From NCBI GenBank assembly GCA_022711755.1, contig JAKLEA010000032.1, positions 1 to 56,629 of the forward strand: a DNA stretch of 56,629 bases. Direction: 5' to 3'. The notes under the pieces were generated by a model. The model was not told where the DNA came from, searched no databases, and saw nothing but the letters and a program-made list of their open reading frames with translations. Positions 16,035-26,551 of the stretch are shown one piece after another. This DNA is from Planctomycetota bacterium. GTDB lineage: Bacteria; Planctomycetota; Brocadiia; SM23-32; JAKLEA01. The position numbers and the translations under genes are program-made. Positions within the stretch are counted from its first letter, which is position 1; the number at the start of each line of letters is the position of its first letter.

Positions 16035-16540
16035 AGAGCTACTCCTGCGGGTACTGCAAGGCACCATTGCCTGCTCATCAGCAAGGTGGTGGGAGATGCC
16101 CGAGCTGCGGCCAATTGAATGTACCCCCAGATGCAGATGCGCCTGCAGGTCAGGATACCACTAGCTCCTGGATGGCGAAGACATCACTGCCTTCGGCTGT
16201 GATGTACTACATTGGAGCTATGCTTCTGATTGTCTCCGCGGGAGCCCTTTTCAACGAGAACAACCTACCACGGCGCGAGGCTATGGTTGGTTCCTTGGTC
16301 TGCTTCCTGCTAGGGGGGAGTCTATTGTCTCTAGGCTACTTCATAAACGGCAAGATCAACAGAATGAAGGAGGCCCGAGCAGCTCGCGAGCTTGCCGAGA
16401 TGCTCAAGAAGAATGATAGGAAGCCTAGCAGTCGAGAAGGGAAGAAAGAGCGCGGCGTCCTGCTCCTTGTGGGCCTGGCATTGCTACTCGTGGCAATGTG
16501 GATGGGAATTAGGATCTACGCTTGGATTCTCTCGTGGTAA
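16025..16540 (+). CDS. Zinc-ribbon membrane protein
   Basis: 171 residues. An N-terminal zinc ribbon (CGYCKAPLP and CPSCGQL) is followed by transmembrane segments at about 57-77, 86-105 and 147-168, and a basic cytoplasmic loop (KINRMKEARAARELAEM). No family name recognised; probably a small membrane regulatory or assembly protein. The start ATG 16025 lacks a good ribosome site and overlaps the caspase remnant by ten bases, so this gene may have been joined to foreign upstream DNA. Confidence 0.75.
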   Translation: MQLKSYSCGYCKAPLPAHQQGGGRCPSCGQLNVPPDADAPAGQDTTSSWMAKTSLPSAVMYYIGAMLLIVSAGALFNENNLPRREAMVGSLVCFLLGGSLLSLGYFINGKINRMKEARAARELAEMLKKNDRKPSSREGKKERGVLLLVGLALLLVAMWMGIRIYAWILSW

Positions 16541-16566
16541 TAGAGAGCATCCCATACTCCGACGCC

Positions 16567-16589
16567 GTGTCGCGGCTGTAGCGCGGCAC
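16567..16589. terminator. Hairpin between convergent genes
   Basis: GTGTCGCG (16567-16574) can pair with CGCGGCAC (16582-16589) with one G-T pair and a 7-base loop. It lies between the ends of the plus-strand gene at 16540 and the minus-strand giant gene. No T-tract follows, so termination is only a suggestion. Confidence 0.3.
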
Positions 16590-16613
16590 AGGTATTCACA
16601 CGCCACCTCGGAG

Positions 16614-19600
16614 TTAGGTGCCGTTAACCACCAAGTAATCATCTTCGACCTTCAGCCTATCCTCCCGCCACAGCCCCTTGTCCTTCGACCCAATCGCCCA
16701 CTGATCCGCGCCTGCGCCTGCGGTTCCTATCGTCCCGCCGACGTGGACATTGACCAGCTTGGCCGTTCCAGCGAATCCGGCAGGCACGTAGGGCGTCCCG
16801 TTCTCCGTCCCATCACTGAACGGATTTGCGGCAGACTGGCTTCCGTCATTTTCATTCCAAACGCCAACAAGCACGTTGCTCGTCGTTATCTTTCCACCAA
16901 CGTAAAGGAATCCAAGCTCAACACTCTTTCCTGATGGCAAGGATCTGACGCCGACTCCCACGTCCGTCCCGAGCATATCATTCAGAACAAACAGGTTGGC
17001 CAGTCCGTCATCCGCCAGAATCCTCGCGCGGGTTGCCCCATTCAGTCCCGTGGACTTGGCAAGCAGCGTTCCTATCCGCTTGGCGTCAATCGTCCCTCGG
17101 TAAGTGCCATTGGCGATGTTCATTGACGAGAGCGTCCCGCCCGTCGTGATCTGCGCCAGCAAATCCCCCGTCGAAACAATGATCGTTGAAGAGCCGCCGC
17201 CGATATTCACTTCACCGTCAAGGTTGCCCTTCTGCACAATGAGCGTTCCAAGCTGCGCGGCCTGGATCGTTGTATCAACGCCATTTCCAACCAGCATCGT
17301 CTTGATCCCGCCGCCCGCTATGACCGAGCCTGCTCCCGTGAGGCTGCCCGTTGTGAAGAACGTCCCGATGTTGGCATTGCTTTCAACGTGCCCGCTCGTA
17401 TTTCCTGCCGTGTAGAACAGGCCGATATCATTGGCCATTACCGAACCGGCGGAATTCCCCGCCACGTAGAAGGTCTTGAGCGTCCCGCCGACATCCAGAT
17501 CGCCAGTGACATTGCCCTTCACGTAGAACAGGTCCGTCGCGCCCGTCGTCGTCACATTCCCGCTGACTGGGCCGTTGGCGTAGAACGTGGCGATGCTCCC
17601 CGCGCTGACATTGCCGTCAAGCGTCCCAGCGCCCTTGTAGCCGGTGTAGATCAGTCCTGCTTTTCCGCTTAGGACGATGTCTCCGCTGAATCCGCCGCCG
17701 GTGATGAACGTGCCAAGATCCCTGGCGATAACATCACCGGGCATGGAGTCGCCTGCGCCGTAGACGATGACCGTGCCGATGCTCTGGCCTGGGGAGTAAA
17801 GTCCCGCGCCTTCGGGGATTGTCATTACGCCGGGAACCTCAAGCGCCCCATCGGGCAGGCCCGTTATGTGTGACTTCGCTATCGCCGTGCCAATCCCGCT
17901 CTTTGCAGCCAGGAAGCTGATGTCGCCCGTACCAAGTCGCTGATCCACGAAGACGCCAAGCTTGCCGTCCACAACAAGCCCCAGCGACGAGAAGTCCGCC
18001 GGCTGCCAGGTCGTGCCGTTCTTGACCCTCGCGTTTGCCAGGACGATCACGCCGTTGGGAGTGCCGATGATGAGCAGGTCGTTGCCAGGATCGTAGGGGT
18101 TGTACTTCGTTCCGTCCGTCTCGTCGTAATCGCCGTTGATCGCTATCCCGGCATCCGGGCCGTCAACGTCGTAGATGTAGACCGAACCTGCACTGGTAGC
18201 CACCTTGCCGAGCAGCACATATGAGCGTTCAACCGTTACAGATACTGTGCCAACATCGCTCAGCGGCTCAAGGTCGGCAACCGTGAACGTGAATGTATCC
18301 GTCCCCACGTATCCAGGACTCGGGGTGTAGGTAACCATGTTGCCGACAATGCTGACTGTCCCGTTTGTTGGACCAGTCCCAATCGCGTAGGTCAGATCGC
18401 CTGGGGTGTTGTCTACGTCTGTCGCGCTCAACGGAATGTCAACCGCAATTCCCTCGCGAGTAGTCGCAGCGCCGTCCTGCGCAACCGGGGCGTCATTGAT
18501 CGGATTGATGGTGATGCTGACCGTGGCGATGTCGCTATCCACTCGGAAATCGTTGGTCTGGAACGTGAAGCTGTCCGCGCCGGCAAAATTTGTGTTCGGC
18601 GTGTAAAGGACCTCGGAGCCGTTTTCGACACCAGTGACTTCAATGGTTCCGTGCGCAGGACCGCCAACAACGCTGTAAAGTAGCGCGTCGCCATCGGCAT
18701 CAGCGCCGGTGAGTGTTATTGTCACCCTGTTGTCTTCTCCAACCGTGATGCTCTGGTCGTCAGCCGTCGGCGCGGCATTCACGGTAACCGTCGCCGTCGC
18801 CGGGGTCGGATCAGTTATGCCGCTGTTGTCGGTCACGGTGAGCGTTACGGTGTAGACCCCGGGATCCGGCAGAGCTAGTGCGCCGGGATCCTCGACGCTG
18901 AACATCTGGCTGAAGCCGCCCGGGCCAGTGACTGTCCACGCCCAGCCCTCGACCGCGCCGTCCGGATCGGCGCCGCTCCCTCGCAGGTCAATCGTGTCGC
19001 CGGGATTAATTACGAGTCCGTCGCCTGGCGAATCAATGGTTCCGTCCGGCGGCTGACCTGCCACGCCATAGAAGTCAACGACGGACGGCGTCGGATCAAC
19101 GTTGCCGGCGGCGTCCGTCACGGTGAGCGTGGCCTGATAGTGGTTCTCGGACGGAACGACCCAGACGCCGGGGTCCTCCACACTGAACGTCGCTACGGTA
19201 GCGCCGGTATCGGCGTTCACGATCTGCCAATAGAAGGACAGCGGCAGTTGCGCATCGGGATCGGCGCCGGTTCCGTTGAAGGAGACCGCCGAGCCGACCT
19301 GGACGTTCGCCCCGTCAGCCGGCGTATCGATCATGCCATCCGGCGGCTCGCCGAGTTGTACGATAACGGTTGCCACCGCGGGGTCAGGATCCGCAAGGCC
19401 TTCATCGTCGGTCACGGTCAACGTAATCGTGTATACCCCCGCAGTATTCAGCGCCAGGACGCCGGGGGCTTCCCCGGTGAAGGAATGGTTTTCGGGACCA
19501 GAGATAGTCCAATTCCACGCGACAACCTCGCCGTCGGGATCTGTCCACGAGCTTTGAAGGTTGATCGCGCTGCCAACGAGAATAACCAGGCCATCCATTG

Positions 19601-22600
19601 GCGAATCTATGACGCCGTCGGGCGACTCGCCGGGGACATCAACGGTCGTCCACGCCTCTGCCGTCGGAGTCTTCGACTCGACAAGGCCGACGTTGTCAAC
19701 GGAGACGCAGTAGAACGAGTAGTAATGCCCGTCTGCGCCGGCGTAGGTGGCCGACGCGTCGTTCGTATCATCGAGCCAAAGCTCGAACGGACCACGGTCC
19801 ACTGCCACGAAGACATCATAAGAACGAACGCCTGAACCTACATCGCTGCCGGTCCATGAGACCTCGAAACTTGCCGTAGTCGTGGTCTCGGGGAGAACGC
19901 TGACAATTCCTATGGGCGCATCAGCGTCAATAGTATTCAGGCATTCCTTGGCAGGGTCAGTGCCTAGGCTGGGATCGTGTGGATCAACTTGGTTGGTGGT
20001 AATCGTGTCTCCGAAATCGAACGTGATCGCTGCAACATTGCGTATCTCCGTCCCGGTCGGCAATTCGTCCTTGGGACGTATGACATAACCCATGAAGCCT
20101 TGGCCGCGGCCCGTGCCGTCCTCCTGTGGAAGAAAGCCGAATTCCACGCTCGGCGGCAGGTCGGTTGCGGGGTCAATGGAAATGAAATTCGCGTAGACTT
20201 CCCTGGTATCCGGCCAGTAGCCAATCTCGATCTCCACGCGGATGTCTTGGCCGTTATAATTCATAAGTATGGTTGTTTCGAAATGTCGGCTACCCTCAGG
20301 GATGCTTACAAACCTGTCCCCAAAACCGACCTCCGTGAGTTCCAGCGTGTCGGGGTCAAGGTCGGCGTCAATGATGTCGCGGATGGCGACAAATTGAGCG
20401 GGTGCAAGGGCTTCAGCTTCGTTTTCGAAACCGATCCGGTAGGCGAAAAGGCTTCCAGCGGTAACATAACCGGCTTCGCCATTACCCATTGGGCCGATTT
20501 TGAAGTTTGGGTCACCGGGAGGAGTAGGCGGAACCGGATTAGCCGGATTAGGAGGCGGAGGCGGAGGGGGAGGTTGCGGGGGCGGGGGCGGGGGATCATC
20601 TGGATCGGGGGGAGGATCGCATAGATTTCCATTCGTGCCTGGCCGCATCCCAACCACTCGACAAATGAACCTTCCGCTGGGATCCAACTGGTTCACGGGA
20701 TCGTTCGCCGTGAAGCTGTAGGCGTCGCCAGGGACATGGACCGGATCGGGACTTGTGAATATCCCGAACCGCGGCTCATAATATCGCGCACGAACGAAGG
20801 TCAGACCATTGGCCTCTGCCGATAGGCCCCATTGCCCCTGGAACTGAAACCGGTTAGCGACGGTTTCGTTGTTCAGCAGCATCTGCCCAAATGGATCGTA
20901 GGCATATTCGCTGACGATCGTGCCCACCGAGTCGGTCATCTCGCTGCAATTACCCAGTTGATCAAACGTATAAAAGAAGGCGTTATCGGCGTCGTCCACC
21001 TGAGAGATCAAACCCAGTCCGTAGTTATACCTTGCGACCAAACGCCCGTCGGAGGCGTATTCGGCCACAGTGTCTCCCCATCCGGCCGGATCAACAACAA
21101 AGCGGGTCGTATCTCCCCCGTGCGTGACAGCGATACGGTTACCCAACGCGTCATATTCGTATGACCAGTCGCCTTCAGGACCGGAGGATGCAACCAGGCG
21201 ATTCTCCGCGTCATACGTGAAGATCGTTGTTCCCGACGTTGATGTCTGTCTTACGAGGTTACCGTCGGCGTCATATTCCAGTAACGTGTCCCCGGCCTGG
21301 GTATATTGGTCAAGGTTGTTGGAAGCGTAGTCACTTGACACCCCGTTGATGATCGTTCTGACACGGTTGCCAAGGGCATCATACGCGTAACTTAACTCTT
21401 GATCGGGCAGTATGCCGTCGGCTGAGTCGAACAGGGCGTACACGAGTCGCCCGACGGCGTCATAGTTGTAACTCCATGTCCCGTTCTCGGTGGTCATGGA
21501 GGCTACACGCCCGTTTATGTCATAAGAGTAGCTGAAGTTGGACAGACTTGTATCATCGGGGGCGTAATTGGTGATGGCGGAGACTATGCCCCGCTCATCC
21601 CGTTGAATGTTGGAACTAACGCCGTTTTCATATTCGATCCCGATCAGCCGTCCTGCCTCATCATACTGATAGGCGGCCAGGACGCTCCCGCCGCTTTCAG
21701 TTATCGTCTCAAGCCGTCCGGCGGCGTCATAACCGTAATCAAGCCGGTAACCGGTCTGATCTGCGCAAGACAAGCGTCTTCCCACTGCGTCATACGTGAA
21801 TTCCAGGTAACGGTCGTCCGGATAACTGATCCGTGCAAGGTTCCCATGGTCATAGGTGTATGTGACTGTAACGCCGGCGTTTGCGGCCGAAATGAGACGA
21901 CCGAAATCATCGTAGGCTAGACTTACGTCAATGTCACCGTCGCTGTCCAGGTCCTTGCTCGTCAACCTGCCGTCGGAATTATATGAGTAGGCGACCGTGG
22001 TGCCACGCTTGTTGGTCCAAGTCAGCCGGTTGCCATGCTCATCGTAGGTGAACAGTTCTGAGCCGGCGTCGGGATGAATGATCTTCACCAGGTTGCCGCG
22101 CGCGTCATATTCGTAACGAAGCCCCGCGCCTGAGGAGATCGCCTCCGAAAGAACACTCCGATAGTCCCCCCACTGGATGCCAATCGGTTCCCCGAGGGGA
22201 TCAACTATCTCGGTATTATTGCCCAGATTATCGAAACTGCGAAGAACGGCAGTCCCGTCTGGCTGCGTCTGGCGCACGGCGTGCCCAGCACTGTCGTATT
22301 GGTTGATATTAGTCAATCCCTGGTAAGGCTCCACAATCACAGGCAGACCGCGGTAGTCAATCTCATACCGTGAGAAGTGGCCGGTTGCGTCGGTGATTCG
22401 CACAATTCCTGTGGAGCTGTAGCTGTATGTCAGTTTCTCTGCTTCCCCGTCGCGGAAGGTCTCCCGCAGCAGGCCGCTATCGTAATACGTGAAGTAGCGA
22501 TGCCGACCGTCGGCGAATTCGACCTGAGTCATTGCGTGTTCCCGCGCAGCGCCTTCGCCGCTTGAATAAGAATATCGCGTCGTCTGCCCGCGAACATCTG

Positions 22601-25600
22601 TTACTGAGACGAGGTGTCCGCCTGAGTCATATGTATACGAGGTGTCCAGCCCGTAAGGGCAAGTCACCCGGTCTATCAGTCCTTCACCGTTGTAGTAGAT
22701 TTTGACGTTTCGACCAGCCGAATGCGTCAGGCTTGTCAGAAGGTTGCCGTCGTAGCCGGCAGTTATCCGGTTGCCGTTCAGATCCTGGACGTATTCGACC
22801 TTGCCATCAGCAAGGAAGGAGTAGATCAAGCCGTCCGGCTCCTGCATTTGATAGCTTTCGCCGACCCGCTGAACTTCTGCGTGATCCCCAAGGACTGAGA
22901 TGTAACCTCCGCGCGCGTCGGGTTGGAACGTGCGACTGGTTCCAGCCGGAGCGTGGAACACCAGCGTTCCGTCCAGCGACTTTTCCAGCGACATCTCCCA
23001 GGAATGAGTCCAACCGCGGCCGAGGGTACCAGCGTCGAAACGCGCATCAACCGTTCCGCCGAAGATGCGCGTAAAGCTCAGGGGAAGACCGGGAAGATCA
23101 ACTTCGAAGTCGGTCTCTTCGCTAGCGTCTGGTAACTCCTGCATGAAACCAACCGCCTGAGCAAGCTCAAAACCAAAGAGCTTGCTAACGTCAGTCACAC
23201 GCTCTCCCAGTCCCCAGAGATAGGCCGCGTTCTCGTCCAGCATCGTAACGTAGTCGCCATAGGTATCGCCGATCTGGGCGCGGATATTGGACCAAATCAC
23301 ATCCGCCGCAGCGGCGTCAATACCGGGCATGGGTGTCTCCGCCTTCCATGTTTCCCAGTCAATAGGATCGCTGTTAGTGGCGTCATACTTGCCCAGCGTG
23401 AAATATATGGGCGGGTAGCTCATTTCCCATGGTTGCTGCCAGCCGGCGTAGTAGATCGGGACGCGTCTTGCCTCGCCGGGCTGCAAAATGCCTGGCTCAT
23501 TGCCACCGGCCAGGAGTTGGACCGAGTTGCTAAATCCCGCCGGCATGCCGCTAGTCCAAAAGCCCACGCTCAATAAAGATGAGTCCAGCGTCAGGATCGG
23601 CGCATACCTTCCGTTCTGCTGGGCGCTCACCGACAGAAGTGGCGCCGGCATGGCTATGTCGCCAGTGTTTAAATATTCCAAATAGATCGTTGCTATCTGG
23701 TGATAACCTACGGCGGAAGGTAGGATCAAGTCGGTTTTCAATGCCGTCTCTCCCCCCTGCGTGATTGTTATCGCGTCGGGCAGTTCTGCCGTCTGCCCGT
23801 CCTCTCTGACGCGGACCGAATAGCTGCCTGGAGTTATCCCTTCCTGAAATGCCGCCAGGATATTGTCCGACGAATAGAGCACCGTGTTGACCGCGGGGAT
23901 GATCTCCGCACTACCGGAAACCAGTTCGACAATGGTAGAGTCGTCAAAACCCAGACCGTAAAGTGACATGTAGAGCGGGCCTGCGTTGCCGGATGTGCCG
24001 GGGCTGGCATCCAGCAGGCTAAGCTCCTCGACGAGCGCTCCCGTGATGGAAACGTTGACATCGGCTGAAAGCGACTCACCGAAAAGCATGACGATCCACT
24101 GACCGGGAGTCGCTTCAGGAACGACAACCCGTTGGTCAACGGAGGCGTCACCTGCCCCCCGATAGTCGAAGGAGCTGGAGGTCGGGGAAGAGATGCGGCT
24201 CATATAAAGCTCGATTGATCCGTCGCCTGTTCCATCCACCGTCACCGTTATCGGCTTGCCAGCGTGCGAGGCCGGGATGTTGAAGAGATAATAGAGTTCA
24301 TCCCCTTGTCCCAGGATTTCATGCCGCGTTACGCCCGGTTCCAGCGCAGGGACGCCTACTACGATCCTATCCTGTTCGACCTCGCCCTGGTCTGTCTCGA
24401 CCACTGCCAGTATCGGGACGGTTCTGTCAATCAGCTCTGCGCAATCAAGGACTGCCAGCCAGCCGTCTGAACCGTCGGTGTCAATGACGGACGGTTCCCC
24501 GGCATCGGCAGCGCCGTTGTTATTGGCGTCTGCGAAGAACTGCACAGTTACGGCACGACCCGCCGGCGTTCGCAGTGCGGCGGATACCGTGAGACTGCCA
24601 TCTCCGGGCCAGCGAGCGCCATCCCCCGGGGATTGAATGCGGATAAACAGGCTGGGATGGACATTAATAAATACGCCCATGGTATTGGCGTAATGGTTCG
24701 CCACAACGACGTCCATCCAGCCGTCCAAGTTCAGGTCAGCGATGACGGCAGAATCGGTCCCGGCGGACGCAGCGGTGACAATGCGAGGTTGGAACGTCCC
24801 ATCCCCATTTCCCAGTAGCACGCTGAAAGTGTTACCGACCCCTTCCGTAACGACTAGGTCCTTTGTGCCGTCCCTGTCAACATCCCCTGACGCAAGCGAG
24901 ACCGGCCCGCTTCCTACCTGGTAGTTCTGCCGAGGTTGAAAGCTACCGTCGCCATTATTAAGAAACACGGAGATCGTGTCCCATGGCTCCGTCTCAACGC
25001 CGGAGTTGGTTACTACAAGATCGGCGTCGCCGTCAGCGTCAAGATCATCGGGAAGGGCAAACCAGGGTGAGTGATCCACGGCGAGTATCAGACGATCCTG
25101 GAACGTCCCATCCCCGTTGCCCATGAGGATGCTTACGGTAACATCATCCCTTTCCGGCACGACTATGTCCGTTTTTGAGTCTCCATTGAAGTCCGCGCAA
25201 GACACATCGTAAGGCAGTCTGCCTACCGGTATCGAGTTTTTTGGCCCGAAAGTCCCGTCGCCGTTGCCCAGGAAGACACTGATCGAGTCCCCGGCGCTGT
25301 CGCTGCGGACGATATCCAGGTTGTCGTCCGCGTTGAAGTCGGCTGCCCGGATGCCGCCGCCGCCCGCCCCTGCAGGGAGGTTAATCGGAGACTGGAACGT
25401 CCCGTCCCCATTACCCAGCAACACGGCGGCAAAATCATTGCAGTCGGTGGCGATATCCGCATGGCCGTCCTCGTTGAAGTCGGCGGAAATGATCGCCCAT
25501 TGCGATCCGCCTGCGGGATACACGTGGCGTGTCTGGAAGGTTCCATCCCCGTTGCCAACCAGCACGCTGACGTTATTCTCGGTCGTGGAAGCGACAGCCG

Positions 25601-25766
25601 CATCCAGTCGCCCGTCCTCATTGAAATCGCTGGCGCAGACGGCTGCGGGAAACGCGCCAACGTCATAGTTGCGTGGCGTCCCGAACAGCGCGTCCAGCAG
25701 GACGCGGGACTCTAAAAACTCGATTGACTGAATGGACTTTCGCGCCGATCTGGTTTTACGAGTCAT
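16614..25766 (-). CDS. Giant exported LEPR-XLL / FG-GAP / RHS / PKD protein
   Basis: About 3050 residues from ATG 25766 (AAGGA upstream; the frame extends to 25826). Order of parts: LEPR-XLL-like N-terminus (SIEFLESRVLLDALFG); FG-GAP propeller with loops such as FNEDGRLDAAVAS (about 30-370); an IPT-like domain (about 585-670); an RHS entry region (LPGLPLSFTRIFGGT, about 900); YD repeats (about 990-1640); the RHS-associated core ending VRARYYEPRFGIFTSPDP; a proline-rich linker (about 1730); a conserved beta domain with FENEAEALAPAQFV (about 1750-1900); three PKD-like repeats each opening PxDGxIDSP or similar; two cadherin-like domains (ITVGEDNRVTITL); and a 500-residue repetitive beta region (GNVTGDLDVGGTLKTFYVAG). 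Likely a surface or wall protein. No toxin follows the RHS core. Confidence 0.92.
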   Translation of the reverse strand: MTRKTRSARKSIQSIEFLESRVLLDALFGTPRNYDVGAFPAAVCASDFNEDGRLDAAVASTTENNVSVLVGNGDGTFQTRHVYPAGGSQWAIISADFNEDGHADIATDCNDFAAVLLGNGDGTFQSPINLPAGAGGGGIRAADFNADDNLDIVRSDSAGDSISVFLGNGDGTFGPKNSIPVGRLPYDVSCADFNGDSKTDIVVPERDDVTVSILMGNGDGTFQDRLILAVDHSPWFALPDDLDADGDADLVVTNSGVETEPWDTISVFLNNGDGSFQPRQNYQVGSGPVSLASGDVDRDGTKDLVVTEGVGNTFSVLLGNGDGTFQPRIVTAASAGTDSAVIADLNLDGWMDVVVANHYANTMGVFINVHPSLFIRIQSPGDGARWPGDGSLTVSAALRTPAGRAVTVQFFADANNNGAADAGEPSVIDTDGSDGWLAVLDCAELIDRTVPILAVVETDQGEVEQDRIVVGVPALEPGVTRHEILGQGDELYYLFNIPASHAGKPITVTVDGTGDGSIELYMSRISSPTSSSFDYRGAGDASVDQRVVVPEATPGQWIVMLFGESLSADVNVSITGALVEELSLLDASPGTSGNAGPLYMSLYGLGFDDSTIVELVSGSAEIIPAVNTVLYSSDNILAAFQEGITPGSYSVRVREDGQTAELPDAITITQGGETALKTDLILPSAVGYHQIATIYLEYLNTGDIAMPAPLLSVSAQQNGRYAPILTLDSSLLSVGFWTSGMPAGFSNSVQLLAGGNEPGILQPGEARRVPIYYAGWQQPWEMSYPPIYFTLGKYDATNSDPIDWETWKAETPMPGIDAAAADVIWSNIRAQIGDTYGDYVTMLDENAAYLWGLGERVTDVSKLFGFELAQAVGFMQELPDASEETDFEVDLPGLPLSFTRIFGGTVDARFDAGTLGRGWTHSWEMSLEKSLDGTLVFHAPAGTSRTFQPDARGGYISVLGDHAEVQRVGESYQMQEPDGLIYSFLADGKVEYVQDLNGNRITAGYDGNLLTSLTHSAGRNVKIYYNGEGLIDRVTCPYGLDTSYTYDSGGHLVSVTDVRGQTTRYSYSSGEGAAREHAMTQVEFADGRHRYFTYYDSGLLRETFRDGEAEKLTYSYSSTGIVRITDATGHFSRYEIDYRGLPVIVEPYQGLTNINQYDSAGHAVRQTQPDGTAVLRSFDNLGNNTEIVDPLGEPIGIQWGDYRSVLSEAISSGAGLRYEYDARGNLVKIIHPDAGSELFTYDEHGNRLTWTNKRGTTVAYSYNSDGRLTSKDLDSDGDIDVSLAYDDFGRLISAANAGVTVTYTYDHGNLARISYPDDRYLEFTYDAVGRRLSCADQTGYRLDYGYDAAGRLETITESGGSVLAAYQYDEAGRLIGIEYENGVSSNIQRDERGIVSAITNYAPDDTSLSNFSYSYDINGRVASMTTENGTWSYNYDAVGRLVYALFDSADGILPDQELSYAYDALGNRVRTIINGVSSDYASNNLDQYTQAGDTLLEYDADGNLVRQTSTSGTTIFTYDAENRLVASSGPEGDWSYEYDALGNRIAVTHGGDTTRFVVDPAGWGDTVAEYASDGRLVARYNYGLGLISQVDDADNAFFYTFDQLGNCSEMTDSVGTIVSEYAYDPFGQMLLNNETVANRFQFQGQWGLSAEANGLTFVRARYYEPRFGIFTSPDPVHVPGDAYSFTANDPVNQLDPSGRFICRVVGMRPGTNGNLCDPPPDPDDPPPPPPQPPPPPPPPNPANPVPPTPPGDPNFKIGPMGNGEAGYVTAGSLFAYRIGFENEAEALAPAQFVAIRDIIDADLDPDTLELTEVGFGDRFVSIPEGSRHFETTILMNYNGQDIRVEIEIGYWPDTREVYANFISIDPATDLPPSVEFGFLPQEDGTGRGQGFMGYVIRPKDELPTGTEIRNVAAITFDFGDTITTNQVDPHDPSLGTDPAKECLNTIDADAPIGIVSVLPETTTTASFEVSWTGSDVGSGVRSYDVFVAVDRGPFELWLDDTNDASATYAGADGHYYSFYCVSVDNVGLVESKTPTAEAWTTVDVPGESPDGVIDSPMDGLVILVGSAINLQSSWTDPDGEVVAWNWTISGPENHSFTGEAPGVLALNTAGVYTITLTVTDDEGLADPDPAVATVIVQLGEPPDGMIDTPADGANVQVGSAVSFNGTGADPDAQLPLSFYWQIVNADTGATVATFSVEDPGVWVVPSENHYQATLTVTDAAGNVDPTPSVVDFYGVAGQPPDGTIDSPGDGLVINPGDTIDLRGSGADPDGAVEGWAWTVTGPGGFSQMFSVEDPGALALPDPGVYTVTLTVTDNSGITDPTPATATVTVNAAPTADDQSITVGEDNRVTITLTGADADGDALLYSVVGGPAHGTIEVTGVENGSEVLYTPNTNFAGADSFTFQTNDFRVDSDIATVSITINPINDAPVAQDGAATTREGIAVDIPLSATDVDNTPGDLTYAIGTGPTNGTVSIVGNMVTYTPSPGYVGTDTFTFTVADLEPLSDVGTVSVTVERSYVLLGKVATSAGSVYIYDVDGPDAGIAINGDYDETDGTKYNPYDPGNDLLIIGTPNGVIVLANARVKNGTTWQPADFSSLGLVVDGKLGVFVDQRLGTGDISFLAAKSGIGTAIAKSHITGLPDGALEVPGVMTIPEGAGLYSPGQSIGTVIVYGAGDSMPGDVIARDLGTFITGGGFSGDIVLSGKAGLIYTGYKGAGTLDGNVSAGSIATFYANGPVSGNVTTTGATDLFYVKGNVTGDLDVGGTLKTFYVAGNSAGSVMANDIGLFYTAGNTSGHVESNANIGTFFTTGSLTGAGSVIAGGGIKTMLVGNGVDTTIQAAQLGTLIVQKGNLDGEVNIGGGSSTIIVSTGDLLAQITTGGTLSSMNIANGTYRGTIDAKRIGTLLAKSTGLNGATRARILADDGLANLFVLNDMLGTDVGVGVRSLPSGKSVELGFLYVGGKITTSNVLVGVWNENDGSQSAANPFSDGTENGTPYVPAGFAGTAKLVNVHVGGTIGTAGAGADQWAIGSKDKGLWREDRLKVEDDYLVVNGT

Positions 25767-25988
25767 TGTTTCAGCATCCTTGTAACAAATCGTTGTCTGT
25801 CGAACATAACAGCCCGGAAGAGGCACTCTGCCACCGAAATGCCAAACGTCGAATGATAATCAGGATATTACGCGGCACGAAATAATCAAGACCTAAACAG
25901 GAATGTCGTGCTATACGACACAAGCGCATCAGAACGTGTGAAGGAATGGCATTGCGGGTCGCGTCATATTGGCTGCGTTGCGATTCGG

Positions 25989-26255
25989 TCAGAAATCGCG
26001 CGACAGGATCGAAGTATTTCGATACGTTGTGTCCATCGGGCTCATTGCCTTGCGATCAAGCTCCTTTGCTCGTCTGTGATGCCTTTTCTGACCCGCTTGC
26101 GGCACGCAGTCGGCCACTGCAAGCGGTGCGTCAAGCCTCCGCCCTCTGTCGCCCTTTCCAACAAAGCGCATCCACTGCTTTATGTTGTAGGTCAGGCGCG
26201 CCCAGACGCATTCGCAATGCGCCTTGGCCAGACCGCGAACGTGAAACTGTCTCAA
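25989..26255 (-). pseudogene. Transposase C-terminal fragment (IS1182/IS5-like)
   Basis: The minus-strand frame reads RQFHVRGLAKAHCECVWARL and TYNIKQWMRFVGKG, the conserved end of DDE transposases of the IS1182 type. No catalytic residues or terminal repeats remain, and the upstream part has been replaced by an istB-like fragment. After KGDR the frame continues into sequence that does not look like transposase. A decayed insertion at the right end of element 2. Confidence 0.65.
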
Positions 26256-26275
26256 CCCCAGCTTGTCGATTAATG

Positions 26276-26551
26276 TTTAGCTCAACATTACTTGACGACA
26301 TGGGCCTAAAGCAGCTTCCGAAACGCTCGGGAGAGTATCTCTTCGAAGTCATAATGAGACGATACGAGAACCGTTCCACGATGATGACGTCCAATCGCCC
26401 CATCGAGGAATGGGGCAAGCTCATCGGCGACGTGCCGTCGGCAACCGCGATCCTGGACCGCTTTCTGCACCATGCGGAGGTAATCGCTTTCGAGGGCAGG
26501 AGCTACAGGCTCAAGGACCGGGCGACGAACAAGCAGGCAGCAACCGCATAA
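26276..26551 (+). pseudogene. IstB-like ATPase 3' fragment (IS21 helper)
   Basis: The plus-strand frame encodes the last 91 residues of an IS21 transposition helper: LLDDMGLKQLPKRSGEYLFE, VIMRRYENRSTMMTSNRP, IEEWGKLIGDVPSATAILDR. The DD of LLDDMG corresponds to the Walker B strand, but Walker A and the whole N-terminus are missing. The open frame extends upstream to 25946 through unrelated sequence. A remnant of an IS21-family element. Confidence 0.85.

Noticed and set aside
16614..25766. Polymorphic RHS toxin
   Set aside because: No toxin or immunity gene follows the RHS core; the chain continues with structural repeats.
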